Both the position numbers and the translations under genes were made by a program. From Janthinobacterium lividum (GTDB lineage: Bacteria; Pseudomonadota; Gammaproteobacteria; Burkholderiales; Burkholderiaceae_D): a stretch of DNA of 64,000 bases. Where the stretch lies: the NCBI RefSeq assembly GCF_011601275.1, contig NZ_JAAOLY010000005.1, positions 62,001 to 126,000 of the forward strand, given 5' to 3'. How positions within the stretch are numbered: position 1 is the first letter of the stretch; every line of letters begins with the position of its first letter. Of the stretch, positions 16,607 through 24,878 are shown piece after piece. The notes beneath the pieces were generated by a model, which was not told the origin of the DNA, did not search any database, and saw only the letters and a program-made list of their open reading frames with translations.

Positions 16607-18217
16607 ATGGCTGAAGAAATCTGCGCCGATTACCTCGTGATCGGCTCCGGCATCATCGGCTCCCTGGCCGCGCGCAAGCTGGCGCTGGCCGGCGCCTCGG
16701 TGCTGATCCTGGAAGCGGGACCGCGCGTGTCGCGCGGCGAAATCGTCGCCCGTTTCCGCAACACGACGCGCCGCAGCGATTGGATGTCGCCGTATCCATC
16801 GGTGGCCACGGCGCCGCACCCGATCTACCAGCCGAACGATAACGGCTACTTGGTGCAGGCCGGCCCGTATCCGTACCCGGCCGAATACATCCGCCAGTTC
16901 GGCGGCACTTCGTGGCACTGGGCCGCCCAGGCGTGGCGCAACGTGCCGAACGACTTCCGCATCCATACCCTGTATGGCGTGGGCGTCGACTGGCCGATCA
17001 GCTATGCAGACCTGGAGCCGTTCTACCAGGAAGCGGAAGAGATCATGGGCGTCTCGGGTGCCGACAATACGGGTTCGCCGCGCAAGCAGGCATTCCCGAT
17101 GGACCCGGTGACGGAGCCGTACGCCATGCGCCGCATCCGCGAGCGCCTCGCCCCCTCGTTCAAGGTCGTCGGCAACACTGTGGCGCGCAACAGCGTCAGC
17201 TACGATGGCCGCCCGGCCTGCTGCGGCAACAACAGCTGCCAGCCGATCTGTCCCATCGACGCGCAATACCACGGCGGCATCGCCGCGCTGCAGGCGGAAG
17301 AAGCTGGCGTCAAGATCGTCTGCAATGCCAACGTCTACAAGCTGGAACACGACGCGCAGGGCAGCATCACGGCCGCCCTGTACTACGACGTGGACAAGAA
17401 GAGCCACCGGGTCACGGCCAAGACGTTTATTCTGGCCGCCAACGGCATCGAAAGCCCCCGCTTGCTGCTCGTTTCCGCCTCGGACAAATACCCGAACGGC
17501 CTGGCCAACAGCAGCGACATGGTGGGCCGCAATCTGATGGACCACCCGAGCACCTCGATCACCTTCGACGCCGATGAGGACCTGTGGCTGGGCCGGGGCC
17601 CGCAAAGCCCCAATTCCATCAACACCATGCGCGACGGCGATTTCCGCAGCCAGCATTCGCCGTACCGCCTGGATTTCACGAACATCTCGAGAGTGGACGG
17701 CGCCTCGAAGGAACTGATCGGCAAGGGCATCTTCGGCGCGGAATTCGAACAGCAGCTGCGTTTCCGCTCGGCCCGTGAAATGAGCTTGAAAAACGTGCTG
17801 GAAGTGCTGCCGAACCCGGAAAACCGCATCGCCCTCAGCAGCGAAAAGGATGCCATGGGCATTCCCAAGCCGCAGGCGCATTATGCGATCGACGAGTACA
17901 CGAAGCGGGGCCACGAGCGCTCGAAGCAGGATTTCGAGCGCATCGCAAAACTGATGGGCGGCACCAATCTGCGCCATAGCAAGGAAGGCGTGTTCGCCAA
18001 CAACCAGCACATCTGCGGCACCCTGTCGATGGGATCCGACCCGGCCAAGGCCGTATGCGACCAGTGGGGCCGCACGTTTGATCACGCCAACCTGTTCCTG
18101 TGCAGCACGGGCGTGCTGCCCACGTCCGGCACCTGCAACTCGACGGAAAACGGCCTGGCCGTGGCGCTGCGCACCGTCAAGCATATCCTCGACGAGCAAC
18201 AGGGAGGAACGGCATGA
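16607..18217 (+). CDS. GMC-family FAD dehydrogenase catalytic subunit with Fe-S cluster motif
   Basis: A 536-residue glucose-methanol-choline oxidoreductase. The FAD-binding motif is near the N-terminus (VIGSGIIGSLAARKLALAG, then LEAG), GGTSWHWAAQAW binds flavin, and the C-terminal GMC segment HICGTLSMGSDP followed by CNSTENGLAVALRTV holds the active-site His/Asn. Cysteines 205, 206, 211 and 215 (CCGNNSCQPIC) have the spacing of the 3Fe-4S site of bacterial FAD glucose/fructose dehydrogenases, which passes electrons to the cytochrome subunit. AAGGAG precedes the ATG. The stop overlaps the cytochrome ATG by four bases. The exact sugar is not predictable. Confidence 0.92.
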   Translation: MAEEICADYLVIGSGIIGSLAARKLALAGASVLILEAGPRVSRGEIVARFRNTTRRSDWMSPYPSVATAPHPIYQPNDNGYLVQAGPYPYPAEYIRQFGGTSWHWAAQAWRNVPNDFRIHTLYGVGVDWPISYADLEPFYQEAEEIMGVSGADNTGSPRKQAFPMDPVTEPYAMRRIRERLAPSFKVVGNTVARNSVSYDGRPACCGNNSCQPICPIDAQYHGGIAALQAEEAGVKIVCNANVYKLEHDAQGSITAALYYDVDKKSHRVTAKTFILAANGIESPRLLLVSASDKYPNGLANSSDMVGRNLMDHPSTSITFDADEDLWLGRGPQSPNSINTMRDGDFRSQHSPYRLDFTNISRVDGASKELIGKGIFGAEFEQQLRFRSAREMSLKNVLEVLPNPENRIALSSEKDAMGIPKPQAHYAIDEYTKRGHERSKQDFERIAKLMGGTNLRHSKEGVFANNQHICGTLSMGSDPAKAVCDQWGRTFDHANLFLCSTGVLPTSGTCNSTENGLAVALRTVKHILDEQQGGTA

Positions 18218-19632
18218 TGGCGGCTTCCAGACTGGCGGCCGGCGCCGCCTTGCTGTCCCTGGCCTTGCCCGTGCTGGCGGCGCCAGCGCCGGGCGCGGAC
18301 GTGCGGGCAATCGAACGTGGCCGCTACCTGGCCACGGCCGGCGACTGCATCGCCTGCCATAGCGTGCGTGGCGGCAAGCCGATGGCGGGCGGCCTGGCCT
18401 TGGCCACGCCATTGGGCGCCATCGTCGCCACCAACATCACGCCATCGAAAACGCATGGCATCGGCAACTATACGCTGGCGCAGTTTTCCGCCGCCGTGCG
18501 CCATGGCGTGCGGGCCGATGGTGCGCACTTGTACCCGGCCATGCCCTACACGGCCTACGCCAAGGTGACGGATGACGACACGGCCGCCCTGTACGCCTAC
18601 TTCATGCATGGCGTGGCGGCGGTGGATACGACGCCGGTGCAAAAGACGGCCTTGCCGTTCCCGTTCAACATCCGCCTGTCGATGGCGGGCTGGAACCTGC
18701 TCTTCCTCGATAAAAAACCGTTCGTGGCCGATAGGTCGAAGAGCATGGAGTGGAACCGCGGCGCTTACCTGACGCAAGGCCTGGCCCACTGCGCCACCTG
18801 CCACACGCCGCGCAACGCGCTGATGGCCGAGCAACTGTCGAAGGAGCTGGGCGGCGCGGACCTGGGCACGTGGTACGCGCCGAACATCACGTCGGACGTC
18901 AACAGCGGCATCGGCAGCTGGAGCCAGCAGGACCTGGCCGGCTACCTGCGCACGGGTCGCGCCGCGCATCGGGGCCAGGCGGCAGGCCCGATGGCCGAAG
19001 CCATCGACCATAGCCTCAAGCACCTGAGCGACGCGGACTTGAACGCTATCGCCCACTACATCAAGAGCGTGCCGGCCATCCGCGACAAGGCGGACGTGAA
19101 ACCGGTGACGCAATGGGGCCAGGCGGGCGACGAGCTGAGCGGCATACGCGGCGTGCCGCTGCCGCAAAACCTGAACACGATGTCGGGCGCGCAGCTGTAC
19201 GATGCGCAGTGCGCCAGCTGCCACCAGGCCAGGGGCGAAGGCAGTTTCGGCGGCAGCTTGCCGCCGCTGTTCCACAACTCGGCGACAGGCCGCAGCAACA
19301 GCAACAACCTGGTGATGGCGATACTCGATGGGGTGGAGCGGCGGGACGGCAAAGGTCCTCATGCGGGTCGCGCTGTCAGCCATATCATGCCTGCCTTCCG
19401 CCAGACCCTGTCGGACGAGCAGATCGTCACCCTCGGCAATTACGTGCAGCGGATGTACGGCAATCCCACCATCAAGGTGACGGCGGAGCAGGTGACGACC
19501 CTGCGCAACGGCGGCGCGCCGTCCAACCTGATCGGCCTGGCCCGCGCGGGCGTCATCGTCGGCATGCTGGTTCTGCTGGGTCTGCTGCTGTGGTGGCGGG
19601 GACGCAGGCGCAAGGAAACATCAGCAGCGTAA
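18214..19632 (+). CDS. Triheme cytochrome c subunit of the sugar dehydrogenase
   Basis: A 472-residue periplasmic, membrane-anchored cytochrome with three haem c sites: CIACH (about residue 47), CATCH (about 193) and CASCH (about 332). It has an N-terminal signal peptide and a C-terminal transmembrane helix (VIVGMLVLLGLLLWW) followed by a basic cytosolic tail. This is the layout of the cytochrome subunit that passes electrons from the FAD/Fe-S subunit to ubiquinone in membrane-bound sugar dehydrogenases and gluconate 2-dehydrogenase. GGAGG is six bases before the ATG, which overlaps the preceding stop (ATGA). Confidence 0.93.
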   Translation: MMAASRLAAGAALLSLALPVLAAPAPGADVRAIERGRYLATAGDCIACHSVRGGKPMAGGLALATPLGAIVATNITPSKTHGIGNYTLAQFSAAVRHGVRADGAHLYPAMPYTAYAKVTDDDTAALYAYFMHGVAAVDTTPVQKTALPFPFNIRLSMAGWNLLFLDKKPFVADRSKSMEWNRGAYLTQGLAHCATCHTPRNALMAEQLSKELGGADLGTWYAPNITSDVNSGIGSWSQQDLAGYLRTGRAAHRGQAAGPMAEAIDHSLKHLSDADLNAIAHYIKSVPAIRDKADVKPVTQWGQAGDELSGIRGVPLPQNLNTMSGAQLYDAQCASCHQARGEGSFGGSLPPLFHNSATGRSNSNNLVMAILDGVERRDGKGPHAGRAVSHIMPAFRQTLSDEQIVTLGNYVQRMYGNPTIKVTAEQVTTLRNGGAPSNLIGLARAGVIVGMLVLLGLLLWWRGRRRKETSAA

Positions 19633-19656
19633 AAATACACCCTGAAGCAAAGGCTG

Positions 19657-19686
19657 GGGCCAGACCGAAAAGTCTGGCCCTTTTTT
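19657..19686 (+). terminator. Rho-independent terminator of the porin-dehydrogenase operon
   Basis: A 9-bp perfect stem (GGGCCAGAC / GTCTGGCCC) with a CGAAAA loop is followed directly by six T residues. It lies 24 bp after the cytochrome stop. Confidence 0.9.
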
Positions 19687-19724
19687 GCGCAGGATTTTGC
19701 AACTGGATTGCATCTGTCGGAATT

Positions 19725-19745
19725 ATGTACTATCATTAGTTACAT
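19725..19745. promoter_or_regulatory. Candidate Rrf2 operator overlapping the regulator start codon
   Basis: ATGTACTA-N4-TAGTTACAT is an imperfect palindrome whose right half covers the start codon of the Rrf2 gene. A TACTAT at 19728-19733 could be a -10, which would make the transcript nearly leaderless. Position suggests autoregulation of the Rrf2 gene and its coupled reductase. Confidence 0.45.
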
Positions 19746-20196
19746 GAGACGCGACAGCAAACTATCATCGATCCTCCATGTGCTGCTGCACATGGCTCAT
19801 GCGGGACGCCCGACGACGTCCGAGGAACTCTCCGGCTACCTGGACACCAACCCCGTGCTGGTGCGGCGCGTGATGGCCGGCTTGCGCGAGCGCGGCTACG
19901 TGGCGTCGGGCAAGGGCCACGGCGGTGGCTGGCGCATCGTCTGCGACCTGCACAGCGTGACCTTGCAAGACATCTACGTGGCCGTGGGATCGCCCACCAT
20001 CTTCGCCATGGGCAATCGCGTCGATCAGCCGGGCTGCCTGGTCGAGCAAGTGGTCAACCAGTCGCTGGCCGGCGCCTTCGACGAAGCCGAGGCGCTGCTG
20101 ATCCGGCGCTTTGGCGCCGTCACCCTGGCCGACCTGGCCGACCGTTTCAGCCAACAATACGCCACCCACAAAGGAGCATCGCATGCACATTCCTGA
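19744..20196 (+). CDS. Rrf2-family transcriptional regulator
   Basis: A 150-residue winged-helix regulator of the Rrf2 family, YwnA-like branch. The HTH spans residues 5-60 (LSSILHVLLHMAHAG, then SEELSGYLDTNPVLVRRVMA, then GGGWRI). Only one cysteine is present (PGCLVEQ), so an Fe-S cluster of the NsrR/IscR type is unlikely; single-cysteine redox sensing is possible. No Shine-Dalgarno is visible and a palindrome overlaps the start. Its last 14 bases overlap the start of the reductase gene, so the two are cotranscribed. Confidence 0.88.
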   Translation: MRRDSKLSSILHVLLHMAHAGRPTTSEELSGYLDTNPVLVRRVMAGLRERGYVASGKGHGGGWRIVCDLHSVTLQDIYVAVGSPTIFAMGNRVDQPGCLVEQVVNQSLAGAFDEAEALLIRRFGAVTLADLADRFSQQYATHKGASHAHS

Positions 20197-21172
20197 ACCG
20201 CTTGGCGTCCCGTTCGACGCCATCATCGTCGGCGGCAGCTACGCGGGCCTGTCCGCCGCCACGCAACTGGCGCGCGCCCGCCGTCGCGTGCTGGTGATCG
20301 ACGGCGGCCAGCGCCGCAACCGCCATGCCAGCCATTCCCACGGTTTCCTGACCCAGGACGGCAGCGGCACGGCAGCCATTGCGGCCGAGGGCAAGGCGCA
20401 GTTGATGGCGTATGCCACCGTCACCTGGCTGGATGGCACGGCCGCGCGGGCAGTGGCCTGCGGCGATGGCGATGGTTTTGATGTGACCCTGGCGGACGGC
20501 CGTGTCGTCCATGGCCGCCGCCTGCTGCTGGCCACCGGCGTGATCGATGAACTGCCGCCCGTCGACGGCCTGGCCGAGCGCTGGGGCGGCAGCGTCTTTC
20601 ATTGCCCATACTGTCACGGCTATGAACTGGAGCAGGGCGCCATCGGCGTGCTGGCCACCGGCTCCCTGTCCATGCACCATGCGCTGATGCTGCCCGACTG
20701 GGGCACGGTGACTTTTTTCCTGAATGGCGAGTTCGCGCCCGATGTGGCGCAGCTGGCGCAACTGGAGGCGCGCGGCGTCAAGCTGGTGCGCACGCCCGTG
20801 GCGCGGATCGACGGCGTGGCCGACGTGGTCATGGCGGACGGCAGCCGCCACGCGATGGCCGGCCTGTTCGTGGCGACCCGTACCCGCCTGGCCAGTTCCC
20901 TGGCCAGTGAGTTGGGCTGCTTGCTGGAAGAGGGACCCATGGGACCGTTCGTGCGCACCGACGAGCAAAAGGCCAGCAGCGTGCCCGGCGTCTTTTGCTG
21001 CGGCGACGCGGGCCGCATGGCGGGCAGCGTGGCGTTCGCGGTGGCCGATGGCGCCATGGCAGGCGTGGCGGCGCACCGCTCGCTGATGTTCGGACTCGAT
21101 CAGGCGGCAAAACCGCCATCGATCTTCAGCCCGGCGCCCGTGACGAAGGCCGCTTCCGCGCTGGCCAGGTAA
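20183..21172 (+). CDS. Thioredoxin reductase-like FAD/NAD(P) oxidoreductase
   Basis: A 329-residue flavoprotein. FAD motif DAIIVGGSYAGLSAATQLAR begins at about residue 12, the redox CxxC is in HCPYCHGYE (about residue 147), and the C-terminal FAD motif GVFCCGDAG lies near residue 272. This is the short thioredoxin-reductase-like group often paired with redox regulators. AAGGAG stands six bases before the ATG, inside the end of the Rrf2 gene. The last 24 codons run antisense through the end of the convergent SDR gene; the final residues after LMFG look unconserved. Confidence 0.88.
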   Translation: MHIPEPLGVPFDAIIVGGSYAGLSAATQLARARRRVLVIDGGQRRNRHASHSHGFLTQDGSGTAAIAAEGKAQLMAYATVTWLDGTAARAVACGDGDGFDVTLADGRVVHGRRLLLATGVIDELPPVDGLAERWGGSVFHCPYCHGYELEQGAIGVLATGSLSMHHALMLPDWGTVTFFLNGEFAPDVAQLAQLEARGVKLVRTPVARIDGVADVVMADGSRHAMAGLFVATRTRLASSLASELGCLLEEGPMGPFVRTDEQKASSVPGVFCCGDAGRMAGSVAFAVADGAMAGVAAHRSLMFGLDQAAKPPSIFSPAPVTKAASALAR

Positions 21173-21867
21173 GCCACCATGCCGGCGATTTCATCGGCCG
21201 TGCCGTGGCGGGGCAGGGCCATCAGGCCGTGCATCAGGTCGGCGAAGTCGCCCGTCGGCGGGTTCATGTCCGTGGCGACCGGGCCCGGTTCCACGTTGTT
21301 GATGGTGATGCCGCGCGGGCCCAGGTCGCGCGACAGGCCTTGCGTCAGGCCGCTCAGCGCCGATTTGCTCATGGCGTAGGCGGCCGCCCCGCCGAACGGC
21401 ATGCGGTGCGCATTCGTGCTGCCGATGTTGATAATGCGCCCGCCCGTTGGCATGTGCGCCACGGCCGCCTTGATGGCCACGAACACGGCGCGCACGTTGA
21501 CGTTCAAGGTCTTGTCGAAGTCTTCCAGCGAAAAGTCATCAATGGCGCCGGGCAGGAACACGCCCGCATTGTTGACGAGGATGTCGATCCTGCCAAACTG
21601 CGCCGCCACCTTGGCTATGGCCGCCGTCAGGGCGGAGGCGTCGGCCGCATCGGCCTGCACGCCCAGGGCCTTGCCGCCGCTTGCCTCCACTTTGGCGGCC
21701 AGGGCCTGCGCTTCGGCGGCGGAACTTTGATAGGTGAAGACGACGTTGGCGCCCTGGCTGGCAAGGCGGCGTACGATGGCGGCGCCGATGCCGCGCGAGC
21801 CGCCCGTCACAAACGCGATCTTGTCTTGCAGTGGCAGGGAAGTGCTGGTGGTGGCTTGGGTTTGCAT
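21100..21867 (-). CDS. SDR-family oxidoreductase
   Basis: A 255-residue classical short-chain dehydrogenase/reductase. The cofactor motif TGGSRGIG is at about residue 21, NNAGV at about residue 95, the catalytic Ser in INIGSTN (about 150) and the YxxxK in YAMSKSAL (about 163); the tail VTGAGLKIDGGFAA is typical of 3-oxoacyl-ACP-reductase-like SDRs. It is divergent from a LysR gene, its likely regulator, and overlaps the convergent reductase gene by 73 bp at the 3' end. Substrate unknown. Confidence 0.93.
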   Translation of the reverse strand: MQTQATTSTSLPLQDKIAFVTGGSRGIGAAIVRRLASQGANVVFTYQSSAAEAQALAAKVEASGGKALGVQADAADASALTAAIAKVAAQFGRIDILVNNAGVFLPGAIDDFSLEDFDKTLNVNVRAVFVAIKAAVAHMPTGGRIINIGSTNAHRMPFGGAAAYAMSKSALSGLTQGLSRDLGPRGITINNVEPGPVATDMNPPTGDFADLMHGLMALPRHGTADEIAGMVAYLASAEAAFVTGAGLKIDGGFAA

Positions 21868-21989
21868 GATGTGCTTTCGTGTGAGGAGTCGAGGAATTCA
21901 GTATCTGCCTTTCATTCCTGCCGCGCTAGCCATGAATCGCTACAATCACTTTCAACCGTGAGTATCAAATGAGCGGGTAGAATAGGCGC

Positions 21990-22913
21990 ATGGAAGCCCT
22001 CAATCACTTGCAATCGTTTGTGCTGTCTGCCGAGCTGGGCAGCTTTTCGGCGGCCGCGCGCCGCCTGGGGCTGACGCCGGCGGCCGTCAGCAAGAACGTG
22101 GCGCGGCTGGAAGCGAGCCTGGGGCTGCGCCTGTTCCAGCGCAGCACGCGCCGCCTGACCCTGACGGAAGGGGGCGAGCGCTTCCTGCAGCAGATCGGCG
22201 GCGCTCTGTCCACCTTGCGCGAGGCGATCGCCGGCGTGGCGGAAGAGGGCGGCCAGCCGGCCGGCATACTGAAAATCAGCATGGCGCCGTCGTTTGGGCG
22301 CAGCTACGTGGTGCCCTTGCTGGGCGACTTCATCGCCCGCTACCCTGGCGTCATCCCCGACTGCCATTTCGACAACCGGCAAGTGGACCTGATCGGCGAA
22401 GGTTTTGACGTGGCCATCGGCGGCGGCATCGAACTGACGCCGGGCGTGGTGGCGCGCGAACTGGGCCACGCCCACATCGTCGCCACGGCGTCACCCGCCT
22501 TCATGCAGGGGAAAACCATGCCGACGCATCCGTCGGACCTGGCCCAATTCGACGGCGTGACGCGCCGCTCGGCCGGCAGCGGCCGATTGCGCAGCTGGAT
22601 ACTGCGCGATGGCGCGGGCGACGAAGGCGTGGCCGAATGCCGCCCGCGCGCCATCTTCGATGATCCTGAAGCGATGGCGCAGGCGGCCATCCTCGGTGTC
22701 GGCGTGGCGCTGCTGCCCATGCCGCACGCGCTGGCCCACTTGCGCAGCGGCGCCCTGGTCCGGCTGCTGCCCGGCTGGCATGCCGATTCCGGCCCCCTGT
22801 CCGTGTACTATCCGAGCAAGAAACTGCTGCCCGCAAAGACGCGCGTGTTCGTCGATTTTTTGCTGGAACAGTTCCGCCAGCGCGATTTCGCCGCGCAGAT
22901 ACGGCCCGATTAA
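21990..22913 (+). CDS. LysR-family transcriptional regulator
   Basis: A 307-residue LysR protein with the N-terminal winged HTH (SAELGSFSAAARRLGLTPAA, then VSKNVARLE) and a C-terminal periplasmic-binding-like effector domain. It resembles the large CrgA/DsdC-like group that usually regulates a divergent oxidoreductase gene. The 122-bp region to the divergent SDR gene is the likely operator site, but no clear T-N11-A dyad was settled on. The DUF4303 gene starts three bases after its stop. Confidence 0.93.
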   Translation: MEALNHLQSFVLSAELGSFSAAARRLGLTPAAVSKNVARLEASLGLRLFQRSTRRLTLTEGGERFLQQIGGALSTLREAIAGVAEEGGQPAGILKISMAPSFGRSYVVPLLGDFIARYPGVIPDCHFDNRQVDLIGEGFDVAIGGGIELTPGVVARELGHAHIVATASPAFMQGKTMPTHPSDLAQFDGVTRRSAGSGRLRSWILRDGAGDEGVAECRPRAIFDDPEAMAQAAILGVGVALLPMPHALAHLRSGALVRLLPGWHADSGPLSVYYPSKKLLPAKTRVFVDFLLEQFRQRDFAAQIRPD

Positions 22914-22916
22914 ACA

Positions 22917-23681
22917 ATGAAAAATCTTATGCCTGACGACTACAGCCTGTTTTATACCTTCGACGGCGGTCAAGTGGGCCGCTTCCAGGAAGCGCGCGTG
23001 TTCGGCGAGACCGTCTGGACGGCCAGTGGCGCGGCCATGACTTGGGGCGCGGAGACGCGCACGCAGTACGCCAGCGTAGCCGAAGCGCAGGCCGCCTATC
23101 TGGCCCACTGCGATGCGGCTGTTGCCGATGGCTATACCCTGGCGCGCGCCATGCTCATCGACCCGGCCGTCTTTGATTTCGCGCTGCTGCAAACACTGGT
23201 TGCGGATGCCGCGCGCAGTGCTTTCGCTGCCGTGCGCCGTACCCATCCGGACCAGCACATCAACGCTTTTGCGCTGGTCAGCGATGACAGCGCCATGACC
23301 ATCGGCCCGGCGGCCAACAGCCGCGAAGCGCTGGCCGCGTCGGAATACGGCGAAGAGATGCTGTGGAATCCGGCCGAATGGGCGTTTGAGGATGGGGTCG
23401 CCTATTTCGACAGCGCCTACCGCTTGCTGCTGCAGGCGCACCGCGACTTGCCGTTCGACGTCGATTTCGACACCTTCCGCACCGGCGTGTTCGACGCCTG
23501 CATTGCGGCGCTGGCGCAGCTTGACGCCGAAGGCTGTTTTGGTGCGGGAGCGCAGCGCGACGATTTCGTGCTGCTGTTCGAGATCAGCGACAGCGAAGCG
23601 GTGGAAGGCGCGATGGAACGATTGAATCCGCCGGCCGTGGCGGCGCGTTTCGCGGCGTGGATGGCCAGCTGCGCGGAGTAA
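22917..23681 (+). CDS. DUF4303-family protein with N-terminal WGR-like segment
   Basis: A 254-residue soluble protein. The first 75 residues look like a WGR-type domain (FGETVWTASGAAMTWGAETR, then SVAEAQAAYLAHCDAAVADG followed by YTLAR), and the remainder matches the DUF4303 pattern (HINAFALVSDDSAMTIGPAA, and EMLWNPAEWAFE). Such proteins are small cytosolic proteins of unknown function, sometimes found near polymorphic toxin immunity genes, but no toxin is seen here. It begins three bases after the LysR stop; an alternative ATG lies four codons later. No function is assigned. Confidence 0.7.
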   Translation: MKNLMPDDYSLFYTFDGGQVGRFQEARVFGETVWTASGAAMTWGAETRTQYASVAEAQAAYLAHCDAAVADGYTLARAMLIDPAVFDFALLQTLVADAARSAFAAVRRTHPDQHINAFALVSDDSAMTIGPAANSREALAASEYGEEMLWNPAEWAFEDGVAYFDSAYRLLLQAHRDLPFDVDFDTFRTGVFDACIAALAQLDAEGCFGAGAQRDDFVLLFEISDSEAVEGAMERLNPPAVAARFAAWMASCAE

Positions 23682-23684
23682 CGC

Positions 23685-24806
23685 TTACGCCGCCACCAGC
23701 CTCAGTCTCGTAATCTCCGCCGGCGCGCCGATGCGTTTCGGCGGCCCCCAGTAACCGGTGCCGCGGCTGACATAAATCCACAAGCGGCCTTGCCGGTGCA
23801 GGCCCGCCACATACGGCTGCTGCAGGGGCACGAACAGATTCCAGGGCCAGAATTGTCCCCCGTGCGTATGGCCCGACAATTGCACGTCGTAACCGGCCGC
23901 TTCGGCCTCGGGCGCGCTGCGCGGCTGGTGCGCCAGCAGGATGCGGGGGATATCGGCGGGCGCGCCGGCGATGGCCGCCTGCGGGTCGCTTTTCTGGGCA
24001 GGGTCGAAACTGGCCGCATTGAAATCGGTGACGCCGGCCAGCGCCAGGCGCGCGCCGTCGTGTTCGAGGACCGTGTGTTCATTCATCAGCACGCGCAAGC
24101 CCAGGCGGCGGAATTCCGCCACCCACGGCGCGGCGCCCGAATAGTATTCGTGGTTGCCCGTCACGAGGAAGACGCCATGGCGCGCGCGCAGCTCGCCCAG
24201 GGGCGCCGTGTGGCTGGCCAGTTGCGCCACCGTGCCGTCGACCACGTCGCCCGTGATGGCGACGATGTCGGCCCGCAGGCCGTTGGCGCGCGCGACGATG
24301 GCTTCCACATAGGCGCGCTTGATGGTGGCACCCACGTGGATGTCGCTCAGTTGCACGATGGTCAAGCCCTGCAAGGCGGCCGGCAGGCCGGCGATAGGCA
24401 CGTCGACCTCGCGCACGCGCGCCACCCTGCGGGCGTTGAGGTAGCCGACGGCGGTGGCCAGCAGTGCCAGAACGAGGACGGCCACGGCGGACGCCTGCGC
24501 ATGCGGTCGGGTGGCGGGAATCAGCATCAGCAACTCGCGCAGCACGGTGAGCACGAACAGCGAGGAAAAAAAGCCCATGCACAGCGAGCCGGCCCAGCTC
24601 AAGCGGTCGGCCAGGCGCCCATCGTTGGTGACGGCGCGCGCGAAGATGGCCATCGGCATGAGCATGGTCGAGGCGAGCAAGACGGCGCCGCCCAGCAGCC
24701 AGCCGGCCAGGCCGACAGGCAGGGCAGGCAACAACAGCCAGCCCAGCAGGGCGTGCAGGGCGCCCAGTATCATGGTGATGCGCAGCAGCGGCGTGCGGGT
24801 TTTCAT
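23685..24806 (-). CDS. Membrane-anchored metallophosphoesterase (YaeI-like)
   Basis: A 373-residue calcineurin-like phosphoesterase. About four hydrophobic segments occupy the first 125 residues. The catalytic domain shows all five metal-binding blocks: LSDIHVG, TGDVVDG, VTGNHEYY, LAHQPR and SGHTHGGQ, the last followed by FWPW. Family members cleave phosphoesters such as lipid A precursors, nucleotides or phosphodiesters; the substrate is unknown. The ATG is the second of the frame; 22 upstream codons lack protein-like character. It follows the kinase gene by 72 bp on the same strand and could be the last gene of that operon. Confidence 0.88.
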   Translation of the reverse strand: MKTRTPLLRITMILGALHALLGWLLLPALPVGLAGWLLGGAVLLASTMLMPMAIFARAVTNDGRLADRLSWAGSLCMGFFSSLFVLTVLRELLMLIPATRPHAQASAVAVLVLALLATAVGYLNARRVARVREVDVPIAGLPAALQGLTIVQLSDIHVGATIKRAYVEAIVARANGLRADIVAITGDVVDGTVAQLASHTAPLGELRARHGVFLVTGNHEYYSGAAPWVAEFRRLGLRVLMNEHTVLEHDGARLALAGVTDFNAASFDPAQKSDPQAAIAGAPADIPRILLAHQPRSAPEAEAAGYDVQLSGHTHGGQFWPWNLFVPLQQPYVAGLHRQGRLWIYVSRGTGYWGPPKRIGAPAEITRLRLVAA

Positions 24807-24878
24807 GTCATGGTTCCAGAGGTGAGGCGGCCGCCGATTATAGCGGACGCCCCGGCAACACGCAGCCGCCACCCCCGC

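Noticed and set aside
16058..18412. 784-codon minus-strand frame over the dehydrogenase genes
   Set aside because: Antisense to well-defined FAD and small subunits; His/Arg/Gln-rich with no family features.
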